A DNA stretch of 64,000 nt from Heterocephalus glaber (GCF_000247695.1 NW_004624882.1:3218329-3282328); one strand, 5' to 3'; shown: positions 32,530 through 44,644, numbered from the stretch's first letter. Numbers and translations are program-made. The notes: generated from the letters alone by a model not told the origin.

Positions 32530-35260
32530 GTTGTCTGGAAGTATAAGTAAGCCCTAAAAATATAAAGAACATTTCAGTACCATGTGTATTGTGTCTTCAC
32601 TTTATTTTAAATTCAACTTACTCTCCTTGGTTTCACTAGGACCAAACAACAACTGAATGTTTGATGTTACTGTAAGTCCCTATATTCATTTGTTTGCTTT
32701 TTAAATTGAGTGCACTAGGTCACTGCATTGTATTTCAATGCTTGAAGGTATTTAAAAAGCATTCAATGACCCAGGCTCTTTGTGGTTTTGTGTACAATGG
32801 AGAATATTTTCCAGTTCCATTTTATTCCCTTGTATGTGGAAATTTGGAGCACCAGTACTTGTGTTTCTTTCCATAGATGCTTTTTCATTCTTCTTTAGAC
32901 ATTGGCATGGAAAGGAATTGCTTCTGAAGTGCTGTTTCAACACATATTCAATTATTCAATTGATTCCATTCAATTGGTTTCTCTGAGCCAAAGCTGGTTT
33001 AACTCTGTGCCAGCTTCTATGAAACAAACAAACCTGAAAAGCCTAAAATTAACGGAGTTCTTTTTGAGGATTTATAAACTGAGAAAGTTATTTGAGCATG
33101 AACAACACTGACAATCATAATGAAATTGGAGAGAGTGGCCATGCTTCTTCTCTTATTTTTAGTTTCTTTTAGAGACCAAGTTTTTTAGAGGGAAACTTGT
33201 GGTTCTTTCCTTCTCAGCTTTTTTCCCTCAGTAGTTATTGAAATAATACAAAGCAAGATAAGAAGGACAGAGCTATTAAAAACCTTTGGGAAAACAGGAC
33301 ACAATTTGTTAAAATTGAAGGAAATGAATTGAAAGATAACAGATAGGTATTTCAAAGCAAGCTTGAGAGAAAAAATATTAATTTTTACTTTAATCTAATT
33401 TTTAGTTTATATTACTGGCCATGTGAGAGAAGAAAATTCTATTTCTTTTTCTTTATAAGACAGAATATTCTGCCTATGATGATTCTAATAATTACAAGAC
33501 ATCATCCATGAAAATGGCTATCACTTCAAAAACTTGATTCCTTGGGCTAGATGCTAGAGAATTCAAAAGTCTTAAAGGAAATTAAACTGGAGCTTTATAT
33601 TTAGAGTATACTTTCTTTTGTTTTATTTCTTTTGCTTTAACTTCATAGATAGGTGGAGTGTGGAGTATATTTTTCATTTCTTGTGGATTGGAGTGCATTT
33701 AATAACATAATAACGATGGCATACATTCATTATTAATATTTGTCAGAGCCTTATTTATTTATATAATTTTATTTAGTTCTCATAATCCCGTGATATAAGT
33801 ACTATTGAAGTATAATTTTAAGGACTTAAAAACATGAATATTATACAAATTCAGAAAGAAGACATACTAAAATTTATTCAACTTATTAATAATGGCAACC
33901 AAAAACTAATTCCAAGGGTATTTTGAGGAATTTGGTATTTTAGGCATTTTGAGCAAAAATGTTTTAAAATAAGATTTTGAGGACAAAGTTGAAGCTGATT
34001 GATATCCTTCAGAGCATTAAAATCACAGCATCTGGGATCCTCTTTCCTACTGGATAGGAATTTATATAATTCATAAATTTATGTAATCATGTTATGGTGC
34101 ATCTGAATTCTAATTAGACATAAAGTAGAAAGTCAAAGACAGGTACATTCCCAAGATAATTAACTTTTAGGTAAGCTAGGAGTGCCCTGGTAAAATTTTG
34201 AAAGATCATGTTGTACCATTTCACCTTATTCCAATTCTAGATACATTTTAAAAATAATTATCTAAACTTTACCAATGAGGAAGTTGAGTTTTTTAGAAAT
34301 GTTAAATAACATGATAAGAAAATCACAGGAAAGGCAGAGCGAAACTGGTACTCAGGTCCTTCTAATAATTAACCTCACTCTCTTGTACTAGTGGAAATCC
34401 ATTTTGATTTGTTCCATAATTTTTTATTTGTGTGTATGTGTATATATGTGTGGTCTCAACATTACTTAAAATAAATAGGATCAGAATTTGAGATTTAAAA
34501 CCTTCACTATATGAATATTGTTATATGATGGTATGAGTTGAAATGAGATTTGTCCTATTGAATATTTTGTTTTGTTTCATTTGCTTTAACAAACATGCTT
34601 ATACTGGAAGAATGATACATTCTTTGTAAGCAATCCAGACCACAATAAGTGGTGTAGAAAGAGACTCAGACTTTAGGAAGCCGTGCCAAAGATAGACTCT
34701 AAGCAGGATATGATGTTGGGCTGAAAAATGAAGGAAGGAGATTGATTTTGGCAGCAGTGACCTGAAGAGGCTTGGGGGAAGAAAACTGAGAAGGAAAAAA
34801 ATGCAGATTGTGGAGTTTACTTAGTTCCCACCTCTTTAGTTTGAAGGTGTTTATAGTGAATTCAGCCTGTGTTCAAAATAGACACCAAAAATCACATAGG
34901 AGCTAGTATGTTGATTCTGGAGATTCTGAAAATTGAGCCCATTGATATCATATCATATTACTTACATAATATGCTGATCATTTGATAAGTGTTTTAGTAG
35001 TGTAATTAATCTATGATTTATTTCTAGTCACCTTACATTTATGATGATATTGTTTATAAAGCAGCACAGACTTTGTATGAATTATTACAGGAAAATTTCA
35101 CTATTCTGACTAAGGAAAGAACCAACTGGTAAAAATTCTGACTAATAGATATTTTAGAACATGTTTGTTAGCTTATTTTAAAAGAATAAGAGATAATACA
35201 AAGTAGTTAAAGCAATGTTTCATAGTGAAGGTCCCCAAGCGATTGATTTATTTATTATCT
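32530..35260. other. AT-rich intergenic sequence with two faint MIRs
   Basis: Reversed MIR-like pieces are at about 33745-33815 (CATAATCCCGTGATATAAGT) and 34265-34375 (AATGAGGAAGTTGAGTTTTT). The frames at 32694-33111 overlap each other on both strands and look spurious. Confidence 0.4.
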
Positions 35261-35909
35261 AAAACAAACAAAAACAAGACCACAAATGGTGGACTTGCAT
35301 TTCAGACTAATATGGAATAACATGGACCAGACTTATCCTCTTACCAGAAATAGTGAAAAACTACATAGATTATATGAAGTAATGGTTTTTAAAACACCGG
35401 CATTGGAGAATGAAGTACAGTTGTCCTTGAGAGATGGGAAATAAATTATGTATGCCCTATGATTTTCCAAGTTTATTACACTGAGAGTTTCCAGTCCACC
35501 ATACAGAAAGGGAAAATTCTGGTAGAGCTGATAAATTCCTTGAATTGAGGAGATGAACCTGAGAGTCTAGGGAGAACAAAGAGGCTAGAGTTCACAGGAA
35601 AGAATACCAGAGAGGAAAGAGCTCTCCAGAGAGAGAGCTCTAGAGAACTACAAAATATTCAACACAGGATTAGTCATTGTGTGTTTGAGAGGAAGGACCA
35701 GAGAAAGGTACCAAAGAGCAGAGAAAGAATCACTTGAAAGGTTATAGGGAGCAATATGCAGCCCTCACACAGGAATGGAAATAGTGCCGGTTTAAACCAG
35801 AAAGACTTAGAAAACCTCATAATTCTGGGAGCATTGGATAGGATACTCAGAAGTGTCTTACTTCAGTAGTAGGAAGCATAATTATCTCTAAACTAAACAT
35901 AGCTTTGGT

Positions 35910-35931
35910 ACCGGAAAAAGAAAAAAAGAAA
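35910..35931 (+). repeat. 22-bp tail-only retro-insertion with 16-bp TSD
   Basis: The insert (ACCGG followed by an A/G-rich run) is flanked by perfect TAAACATAGCTTTGGT copies at 35894-35909 and 35932-35947. With the shared GGT, the junction reads GGTACC, the 3' terminus of the local ID SINE, followed by its tail. Confidence 0.7.
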
Positions 35932-36309
35932 TAAACATAGCTTTGGTTCCATCTAGTAGATCTTAAGAGCAAGACCCAAAAGGATTGAAAAATAAAGTGG
36001 ATATATGGAAGATATAGAAAGACTGAATTCAAACATCTAGAAAGTAAAACTATTATTTTGGAGGGAAAAAAATAGACTACATGGAAATAATGACAGAATA
36101 GAAGCAGAAGAATAGATTAGTAAATTCAAAGACAGCAATAGAAACAATCTAAAAACACAGAAAAATGTAATGTATAACACATCAATGGTCTATGTGAAAA
36201 CTTCATATAACCCAAGATGTATATATGCAGTTAGAGTCCCTGAAGAAGGGATTACAGGAAAAATAGTTTAATAAAAATGACTAAAATGTTTCTGGTTTTG
36301 ATCTAAGTA

Positions 36310-36772
36310 AGTCAGTGAATTTCTCAGCTTTCTGTCAATATGAAATACTTGAGAATATCAGCTTCAAGAAGGAAGTATTTAGTTTGGGTAAGAGTTTAAG
36401 AGGTTTCAGTCCATGGTTGGCTGGTTCTATTGCTATGAACCAGAGGTAGGTAGAGCAACGTGGTGGAAAGGCATGATGGAGGAAAGCTGCTCACCTGAGA
36501 AGCAGAGACCGAGGGAAAGAGCCAGAGAAGAAGGCAGGGGACCAGAATTAGTCCTCAAGGTCATGCCTTCATGATCATTCCCTTTGATTAGACCCTACCT
36601 TCAGTTTCCATCACATCCCAATGATGTTATCAGATTATGATATCATCAGTAGCTTTATCCACTGAAGTTAGAGCCCTCATGACTCAGTTACTTTCCAGAA
36701 GCCCATAAGCAACTAAGTTTTCAACACAATGAGTTTTTTGGGGTGATGTTTTGGATTTCAACCATAACACCA
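36310..36772 (-). mobile_element. MaLR-type solo LTR
   Basis: The right end reads TTTCAACCATAACA, the reverse of TGTTATGG. AAGAGGTTTCAGTCCATGGT and GTTTTCAACACAATGAGTTT lie inside. It interrupts the old L1. Confidence 0.65.
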
Positions 36773-37682
36773 AGCCCCAAGCATAAGAAACATGAAGAAA
36801 TGACACTAAGCTACATCATAATCAAATTGATCTAAATCTGTGATAAAGAGAAATTCATTAAAACTTACAGAGAGGAAAAAATACATTACATGAAAAGAAA
36901 CAAAAATTAAGATGAGAGCAGATTTCTCATGAAGAATAATGTAATCAATTAAACAGTGGATTATAATCTGTAAAGTGCTGGGGGAACCAATAAAAAAATC
37001 TATCAATCTAGAATTATATACCCAGTGGGAATATTTTTCAAAAACTAAAGTTAAAGACTTTTTCAGACATAAAAAAGCTAAAAGAATTCATCTCCAGCAG
37101 CCCCACAATATAAAAAAAGTTAAAGAAAATCAGGCAGAACGAAGTTGATACCATTTGGAATTGTAAATATATATAAAGGGAAAAAATACCACTTTATGGG
37201 TAAATATGTAGAATTTTTTCTTACTATTTAAATATCTTTAAGAGATCATGGAATGTTTAAATAAAAATAGTAACAATGTCATATCGGTAGTATAGGTAAA
37301 AATAAATGTATGACAGTGATAGTACCAAGATTGGGAGGGAGGAATGGAAATACTAGAAGATTCTTATATTGTACAGGAAATAGTACAATATCTCTAGAAA
37401 TTGGACTATGATCAGTTAGACATACACTCTAAATCCTAAAACAATCACAAAGAAAACAAAACAAACATTTTAAAATAATAAGCCATTAAAGGAGATAGAA
37501 CAAAGGACAGATGGAATAAATAAAAAATAAAAAGATGATGTAGTTAGGCCTAACCATGTCAATAACTGTGTAAATATAAATGGTTGAAACATTTCAGTTG
37601 AAAAGCAGATACTTAGTATCATATTGCATTTTCTTTATCCACTCATCCATTGACGGATACTCAGAAAATACAAAGCAGAAGT

Positions 37683-37832
37683 GGGGCTTGGTGGTGCACA
37701 CTAGTAATCCCAGCTACTTGGGAGGCTCAAGATCAAGGCCAGCCTAGGCAGTATAGCAAGGCCCTGTCTAAAAAACAACAAACAATAACTCCTCCAATAA
37801 AAAATAAAAACCAAACAAAAAACAAAACAGAG
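37683..37832 (+). repeat. B1-type SINE
   Basis: GGGCTTGGTGGTGCACACTA, AATCCCAGCTACTTGGGAGG, AGGCCAGCCTAGGCAGTATA and an A-rich tail. Just upstream, 37612-37660 has a reversed scrap of L1 3' sequence (TTCTTTATCCACTCATCCAT). Confidence 0.8.
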
Positions 37833-38029
37833 ATTGTCAGATTGGATTTCAGTGCAACATTTAATTATGTGCTGCCCACAAGTAGCTAACTTTAAATGTA
37901 AAGACACAAATGGGTTTAAAGTAAATGGATGAAAACAACACTAGTCAAAAGAAAGCTGAAATTAATGAGGAAGGCAAAACTTAAAAATCAAAACTAAGTC
38001 TTAAGTATTAGATAAAATCCCTAAAGGGC

Positions 38030-38390
38030 ATAACTAATACTCTCTGTCACCTTCCCTTTAATCTTCCCTCTCTCTATGGCTGCTGTTCTTTGCCCTAACT
38101 CTGTTCCTATAGATAATGGTTTTGCTACATCCTGTTTTTATGGGAGCCTGTTTTTTCTTTACCCGACCAAGGACACCCAGATGTGCTGTTGCAAACTGTC
38201 ACTGCTTAAATAATTTCCTTTGTTCTGTTTCTGTAACTTCAATATAAAAGCAATTGCATACTCCCTGCTTGGGGCTCAGAATTTGGAGTCACAAACTCCT
38301 CTGGGTCTGCCAGCGCAATAAACCTTGTTTACCCTCCATCTCTCCAAGTGCCACTCAGTTCTTTTGTGTGTTGTTCCTGCCATTACAGAA
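38030..38390 (+). mobile_element. ERV-type solo LTR with TATA and poly(A) signals
   Basis: AATATAAAAG (38241-38250) is a TATA-like box and AATAAA (38317-38322) a poly(A) signal, about 70 bp apart. GGGGCTCAGAATTTGGAGTC and GGGTCTGCCAGCGC lie between. The layout is that of an ERV1-like LTR. The right edge is probably CCATTACA (about 38387). The left edge is unclear. Confidence 0.55.
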
Positions 38391-38399
38391 TGGCTACAT

Positions 38400-39535
38400 T
38401 AATATCAGGCCACACACATTTAGTAGCAGAGAATATTGGCAGGGAGAAATGAGCTCATTTGTGGTAGACAGGTTGCTAAGATGGCCCCCGTGATTATTTC
38501 CTCTGGTTTCTAGAGGTGACAGGTAGTCTTTAATTAGATCTAGGGTGATTTTTAAAAGCAGCTATAAAGAACATGATTTGGGTGAATATGGAGAATGAAT
38601 CTGGTTCATATATTAATGTTATCTTGAGTAACATTTAAACAACATTAAATATTGAAAATATTAAAAAATACTTTTTGTCAGTATTAAATTTATCAGTGTG
38701 ATAATGGTATTGTGGTTAAGAAGGATAATAAGATAATGCCCTATTCATAAGAGATGTATGCTGAAGTATTTAAGGGTAAAGAGTTGGGGTCAGCCTCAGC
38801 TTACCCGTAAGTACTTAGGAAATGGGGGAGGACAAATCAAATGAGGTAAAGTATTGCCAACTGGTGAATTTAGGCATATGGAGGTTTATTTTGCCATTCA
38901 TGCAAGTTTTCTGAAATTTGAAAAGTTGTCAAAGTAAAATTCCAGAGAAAAACAATATACATCTTTTTAAAAAAATCAAAGTGACATCTTGAGAGGAAGG
39001 AAATAATTTGCTAATCAATTGAAGGGAAGTACTTAAAGCTCTATGTAACTGCTCAAATGTTCAGTAGAACTGCAGCCAGCTTGGAGAAGATAAAAAACAA
39101 AGAGAGTAGATTGTTTTTTTCTGTTTTAAAAAATGCATTTCCTCCATCTTTATTCATGGCAGTTTCCCATCAATTCAGAAACACAGATTGACCTCCCCTT
39201 GAGTTTGAATCTGGCTCTAAGACTGCCTATGGATCTTAGTCTCAGAATTTGGCAATCAGTCCTGAAAGCTTGACTGTTTATCCTAATGCAGACTCCTAAG
39301 CTGCCTGATTCCACTTTTTTAATATCCCAAGGAATTTTTTTACAACCACATTTTCCTGAGCATACTCATAGAAATTCAGATTCGATGTTTCTGGAAATGG
39401 GAACCCAGAAGTCTGTATTTTTTCCAAAGCTTCCCCAGGGCAGTCCATAACGCCCTCCTTTCCACTGAGTCAGAGTGTCATTGTCATTGATGCTTCTTAT
39501 CATTGAGAGTCTGGGGAACATCGACTTCTAGAAGC
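38400..39535. other. Unassigned sequence with a MER5A scrap
   Basis: A MER5A-like piece is at about 39350-39445 (TCATAGAAATTCAGATTCGA, CCCAGAAGTCTGTATTTTTT). No gene is seen. Confidence 0.35.
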
Positions 39536-39539
39536 TCAA

Positions 39540-39735
39540 TCTTTTTTTTTTTTATGGCACTGGAGATTGAACCCAGGGCTCTCACTCTGAGCTATATCTC
39601 TAGCCATTTTATTTTATTTTATTTTATGACAGGGTCTTGCTAAGTCACTAGGTTGCTCAAGCTGTGCTCGAACTTGCGATCCTCCTACCAGAATGCTGGA
39701 ATTAAAGGTACAGTATGTGCCACCATGCCCTGATA
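39540..39735 (-). repeat. B1-dID chimeric SINE
   Basis: Poly(T), then a reversed ID part (GGCACTGGAGATTGAACCCA, GAGCTATATCTCTAGCC), a (TTTTA)n linker, then a reversed B1 part (GACAGGGTCTTGCTAAGTCA, GGAATTAAAGGTACAGTATG, CACCATGCCC). The same fusion order as at 1862, on the other strand. Confidence 0.8.
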
Positions 39736-39744
39736 CATTCCAAA

Positions 39745-41040
39745 GACCTTGATACCAGCTATCCCCAGGCCTTCATTGAGTTTAGGAAAAGGTAAGTGTG
39801 TGTGTATGTGTGTGTTGCACCTGAATGTGGAGCAAGGGAAGGACTTAGAAATTGATACTCTGAACTGAATATTTGGATAGTTGGGGCAGGAGGTTTTTAC
39901 TGCCTAAGCTTATCCAAATGATGTTAACATTTTGACTATACTTTTTTTTTAAAAAAAAGAACAATATCATTGTCCCTTGGCCATTAAGAGTCTATCATTA
40001 AGGGAGAAGTTTTCTCTATTTGTTTCTCAGGAATGGGGGAAGGATTGCACTGAACCATCACACATATTATCCTTGCCGTTGACAACCAGAACATATTGAA
40101 AACTGGCTAGCTAGGAGGGGTTAGACTTTGAAGTCCTGAAATAGGCTTTTCCTCCATGCAAAGCAAAATGTGTTCATGCAGAATCTAAATCCATGAACCC
40201 CAGTCTGTAATCAGCTCAGCTACCCAGCTTAGATCAAAGAGAGTTAATATATGCCTTTTAGGTATAATTTGAATGAAGATATTTTCTGTAAAAATCTGTT
40301 GGATTTCAGGGGGAGGGAGAGAGAGAGAGGTGAGGAAGAGATTACATTAGTTGAAGGCAATATTAAATTTTGTGCATGATAAGATGGCCAGGAATCAGTT
40401 TTAAAGGTTAAAATTTGAGGATGAGGTGGGAGCAGCACATAGATCTGAGAGCATGGCAGCATGAGTGGACTCTACTCCCCTCCTTGACACTCCCAAATCT
40501 AAGCTGTTTACCTCCTTTGTGCCAAATACATGCTATAAAGTGGATGACTACAGCAAGGTGAGGCCTTGGGCTTTGATGGGGACCCCTGCATTTGGAGAGA
40601 GCTGGGTTAGACTACTGCACAGAAGGGTCACCTCCTCATGACCAGAGGGTGGCAAATCGAAGCTTGGTATTCAGCATGCTTGATGAAGCCATTTCAGTGT
40701 TCCGAGTGTCTGAGATCTCCAAGAATAGCAGCAGAAGAAAGTTTTAAATGGCCATGTGGTCCATTGTAGAAATGTGGATTTTAGTAACAAGGCCTATTTT
40801 CTTCTTTGGGTATGGATGTATCTGTTCATATTAATAAAAATTTTCCTCCTTCCCTTTGTCTATTATGTAATATAATTGATGAGTTAAACCTATATTTTAT
40901 TATTTAAATTGTAGGGTAGTGAGGAGCTATTGTGACTGAACTAGAAGGCAAATAAACATCAACAGATATGGGTAAAATAACTAATAGAACTTTGTCACTC
41001 CAGAGAATATGAGAGAATAGGAGTTTTGGGTATATGAAAA
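39745..41040. other. Unassigned sequence
   Basis: A short TG-rich patch lies at 39795-39815. A minus-strand frame at 40244-40462 shows no resemblance to a known protein. Confidence 0.3.
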
Positions 41041-41044
41041 AGTA

Positions 41045-41425
41045 CATGTATGATGGAGTACTACTCAGCCCTAAAGAAATAAATTTGATCATTTGTAGGA
41101 AAATGGATGCACCTTGAGACTATAATACTAAGTGAACTAAGTCAGTTACAGAAGGTTAAATCTTGCATAGTTTCTCTTATATGGGAAACCTCAAATATAA
41201 ATAATTTGAAGAGCAAAATAAAAGAGAAATGATAGGAAACTGGGAAATAGACTTCATAGGGGTGGGGAGGGGATCTGAGGATGAAGGGAGAGTGTATTAC
41301 CAGGAAGGGGAGGGGAAGGAAAAATGATTAAGATATGACACATATAAATACCAATTACCCAAGATGAATATAATCACTATGTATTACAAATGTATTATCA
41401 ATAAAACTAAAACCAAATTCAAGTA
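41045..41425 (+). mobile_element. L1 3' end with 3'UTR
   Basis: GGAGTACTACTCAGCCCTAA, GGAAAATGGATGCACCTTGA, AAGTGAACTAAGTCAGTTAC, then a G-rich 3'UTR (GGGGTGGGGAGGGGATC) and TCAATAAAACTAAAACC. No ORF2 remains. Confidence 0.8.
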
Positions 41426-41466
41426 GCATTAATAATATGCCCAAACTCATTAAGTCTTGTTGTATT

Positions 41467-41624
41467 TTATTTGTTTTGTTTTGTTTTTGAGACAGGGCCT
41501 CGCTATATAATTAGGCTAGCCTTGAACTCACTATGTAGCCCAGGCTGGCCTCAAACTAGCAGTGATCCTCGTGCCTCCACCTCCCAAGTGCTGGGATTAC
41601 AGGTGTGTGCCACCATGCCTGGCG
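41467..41624 (-). repeat. B1 SINE with TSD
   Basis: GAGACAGGGCCTCGCTATAT, TAGCCCAGGCTGGCCTCAAA, AGTGCTGGGATTACAGGTGT and CACCATGCCTGG. The flanks AGTCTTGTTGTATT (41453-41466) and AGTTTTGTTGTATT (41625-41638) are a 14-bp TSD with one change. Confidence 0.9.
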
Positions 41625-41653
41625 AGTTTTGTTGTATTAAATGATATGATGTA

Positions 41654-41835
41654 TTTGTCTTAGTTTGGTTTGCTCCAACAGAATACCATAGGCTTAAACA
41701 ATAAATATTTATTTCTCATAGTTTTGGAGGCTAGAAGTACCAGATCACAGCTCCAACAAATCTAGTATCTGGTAAGGCTACTCTTTCTGCTTTTCAGATG
41801 GTTATCTTCTCATTGTATCCTCTTATGGTAGAGAG

Positions 41836-41873
<38 letters not shown>

Positions 41874-41957
41874 GGAAGCAAATCTATTCTGATTCTTATA
41901 AATGCACCAGTGCCTCATGAGTTTCCTACCTTCATGGTCAGCTACATCCCAAGACTG
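41654..41957 (-). mobile_element. MLT1-type LTR with (GA)n and (GACA)n
   Basis: TTGTCTTAGTTTGGTTTGCT, AATATTTATTTCTCATAGTT, TTGGAGGCTAGAAGTACCAG and AGTGCCTCATGAGTTTCCTA are in MLT1 reverse order. A GA/GACA microsatellite fills 41831-41872. Confidence 0.75.
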
Positions 41958-41959
41958 TT

Positions 41960-42086
41960 ATTTTTTATTTTGAAAAACGTTCTCCTTAAGTCACAAAGTT
42001 TCCCAGGATGGGCTGGAAATTGTGATCCTCCTGTCTCAGCCCCCCAGAATACTGGGATTATAGGCAGGAGCCACCATGCCTGGCAA
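41960..42086 (-). repeat. B1-like SINE, diverged
   Basis: TCACAAAGTTTCCCAGGATG, TGATCCTCCTGTCTCAGCCC, ATACTGGGATTATAGGCAGG and CACCATGCCTGG. It abuts the MLT1 LTR. Confidence 0.75.
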
Positions 42087-42089
42087 CAC

Positions 42090-43425
42090 TTATATTTTGA
42101 GTCACAAACATTTAATCTGCAGAAATTATGATGAATGTCATAATAAGCACTAAATAAATGGTAGTGCCTAGTTTTTTTCCTGATCCAATTGCAAACACCC
42201 TTTCTAGGTAGATGCAGAGAAATCATATGGAGGAAATATTTAAGGATAAATAATACGACAATGATATAAGGCATTTATTCTCTATATGAATCATCTAATA
42301 TGATATGTTTCTAACTTGCAGCTATATATAGGTTTATAAAAGCAAAAATTGGTAAAATTTGTTGATTGTCTATTCTGTGTCGAGCACCATAATAAGAACT
42401 TTATATATGTTTTACATTTTAATGAGCAAAATGGGCAACATAATGAGAAGAGTTGAAATAAAAATTAATGCCAATATGAGGCAAAAAAATGGCACTATCC
42501 TATGTAAAAAATCAGTAAACCAAAAATTTCAATCATGCATTTTGATCTGAATCTTCCAATCTCTCATGTTAAGACTTCTTGAATATTTAAATACTAATAA
42601 TTTTTAGAATATAATCTTATGAATTTGTTGTTTAAAAAGGAAGTAACTAAATTCAAATACTGGAGAAATCACATGGGACTAAGTAGAAATCATTAAATTT
42701 AAGAAATGAAAAAAATAAAAATAAAAATGGGCAAAGGAATGTGTATAGATGCTCTGTGGACAATGGTGTAAACTGGAGTGGATTATTTACTGTCAATAGT
42801 TATCACTACCACCCTGTTCTAAGATGTCTTCTGCATTGCAGAAGAGAAGTAGAGAGCTGGATATCTTCAATTCCTTTCCAGTATCGTCCTGAGTTAGCAT
42901 TTGCCAAAGAGAGCAACACAAGCTATTTTTTTCAGGTGAAGGAGAAGTAGAAGCTCCTATATTCGTGGGTGACTACAGCTCGATACTGAGCAGGAGCCTT
43001 TTGGTGGCTTTTCCAGGAGGTTTTAAGAACAACTTTATTGGTACTGACTGAGACATTTGGTGAGAGGTTTCTCAGAGATTCTTACAAATTGGAGTAGTGT
43101 CCTTTAGTGCTTTTGATAACCACCCACATTGGTGTGCCAGGTTGAGATACTTGGTTTCTGCTACCCTGATCAGTGGCAATGACTTTTTTGACCCTATACC
43201 ATCTGATATCCCAATATGGATGCAAGCCCTAATTCTTATATTAAATTCTGTATTCCTAGTATATTTTGAATGCCTTTATTTTCTTGACTGAATCAAAGCT
43301 AAGGCAGATAGTTTAGTGAAAAAATGTGCACCTAGAGGTTGCATTTAAGAAAATTCTATTTGAAAGCGAGTATCATAACATACATGAATTTGTGGTATTG
43401 CTAAGCACATTTAAAAATGTAAGAA
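42090..43425. other. Unassigned AT-rich sequence
   Basis: A MIR-like piece may be present at 42375-42430 (TGTCGAGCACCATAATAAGA). Otherwise I see nothing. Confidence 0.3.
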
Positions 43426-43427
43426 AG

Positions 43428-43532
43428 TAGGGCCGGAGATTTAGCTCAGTGATTCCGCTGCCTGCCTTGCAAGCACAAGGTCCCGAGTTCGATTTCTGGT
43501 GCCAAAAATAAATAAATAAATAAATAAAATAA
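43428..43532 (+). repeat. ID SINE with 8-bp TSD
   Basis: GGGCCGGAGATTTAGCTCAG, TTCCGCTGCCTGCCTTGCAA and GAGTTCGATTTCTGGTGCC, then (AAAT)n. The TSD TAAGAAAG is at 43420-43427 and 43533-43540. Confidence 0.9.
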
Positions 43533-43624
43533 TAAGAAAGCACTCTAATTTTTCATTTGACCTTAAGATTTGCATCTTCCCTTAAGCTTCAGTCTATTTT
43601 AGCATGCCCTCTACATATTATCCC

Positions 43625-43825
43625 GAGGGTCAGCAAACTATGGCCAGCGGGTCAAATCCAGTTGCTGCTTGTTTTTATAAATAAAGTTTTATTAGAACAT
43701 GGCTACACCTATTTGTTTACGTATTGTCTGCTGCTGCTTTCACTACAATGACAGAAACTGTGATATGCAAAGCCCAAAATACTTATTATATGGCCATTTA
43801 CAGAAAATCTTTGCTGACTCCTCTA
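43625..43825 (-). mobile_element. hAT-Charlie-type non-autonomous transposon
   Basis: GAGGGTCAGCAAACTATGGC, AATAAAGTTTTATTAGAACA, GGCTACACCTATTTGTTTAC, ATTGTCTGCTGCTGCTTTCA and AAATCTTTGCTGACTCCT. It is related in layout to the element at 26993 but a different subfamily. Confidence 0.8.
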
Positions 43826-44039
43826 TTATAATTCCCACTTCCTTCAAAAATTGAAGCTTTCTCCATCATCATAAACTTGACTGACTTGTTGGGATTAGAT
43901 TAAATTAACATATTAATCGTTTTGGCAAAGAAATTTAGCATGCTTGAAGAAACCTTTTAGCTGGGCAAAAGTATTACAGACAGCTAAGTTAATTAAAATA
44001 TCATAGACAGTCAAACAAGCCTGGGCCCTTGAGAGAATC

Positions 44040-44640
44040 AGTACAGAAAATATGAACATATTACAACTGGGCTGAAGGAGCATTTCTTAAAGGTCGGGCT
44101 TCAAGACAAACAGGAATGACTACACTCACATATTTCCCCTAGGGGTAAATAGCAGTGACTGATATTCCAAATAAGCATCGATCCCCTTGAGTTGGGGACC
44201 AAAACCTCCCTAGCCCATTCCTTCCGGAAAGTCCTTGTTCATCTGTGACTCGCTTCCTCATTTGATCCCCATTTAATTAATATTACCTAAGTGACTATAC
44301 TCATAATCTTACTAGTTAACCATAGTTTTCTCCCACCTCATACCCAACTTGTGATTTTCCACTGGATCAATATTACCTAAGCAACCATACTTATAATCCT
44401 ATAGGTTGACTATAGTTTTGTCCCACTTTGTACTCGCCTCAGCTTGTGGCTTTGCTCTATAAAGCTCTCTTGAGAAGTGGAGCCCTGGGGGCAATCCACT
44501 TTCCAGGCCCTCTTCTGTCTCTCTTAGACAGAAGCTATCTTTCACTAAATTCTTCCTACTCTTAACCTCTGCTGTTCCTCGAATACATTCTTCGATTTTA
44601 GAGAACATGAACTAGGCATGTCAGATATCTAGCAGGTTGG
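44040..44640 (+). mobile_element. ERV-like LTR with a 90-bp tandem duplication upstream of a TATA box
   Basis: Two copies with a period of 90 bp begin ATATTACCTAAG at 44280 and 44370. They are followed by CTCTATAAAGCTC (TATA at 44458-44463) and a C/T-rich downstream part. Direct repeats just upstream of a TATA box are the layout of U3 enhancers in retroviral LTRs. No internal viral sequence is seen, and the edges are uncertain. Confidence 0.5.
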
Positions 44641-44644
44641 GAGT

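Larger units (their letters stand above)
35270..37970 (+). mobile_element. Old L1M element: 5' region, ORF1 area and start of ORF2, interrupted
   Basis: Recognisable in order are the L1M 5' region (35270-35900), ACATCATAATCAAATTGATC, GAGAGCAGATTTCTCATGAA, GAATTATATACCCAGTGGGA and then the ORF2 start region (AGAGATTGTCAGATTGGATT, TTATGTGCTGCCCACAAGTA, TAAAGACACAAATGGGTTTA). All frames are broken. A MaLR LTR (36310-36770) and a B1 (37683-37832) are nested in it. Confidence 0.65.

Noticed and set aside
37545..37560. Perfect short palindrome GTTAGGCCTAAC as a binding site
   Set aside because: It lies inside the decayed L1 and a 12-base palindrome is expected by chance at this scale.
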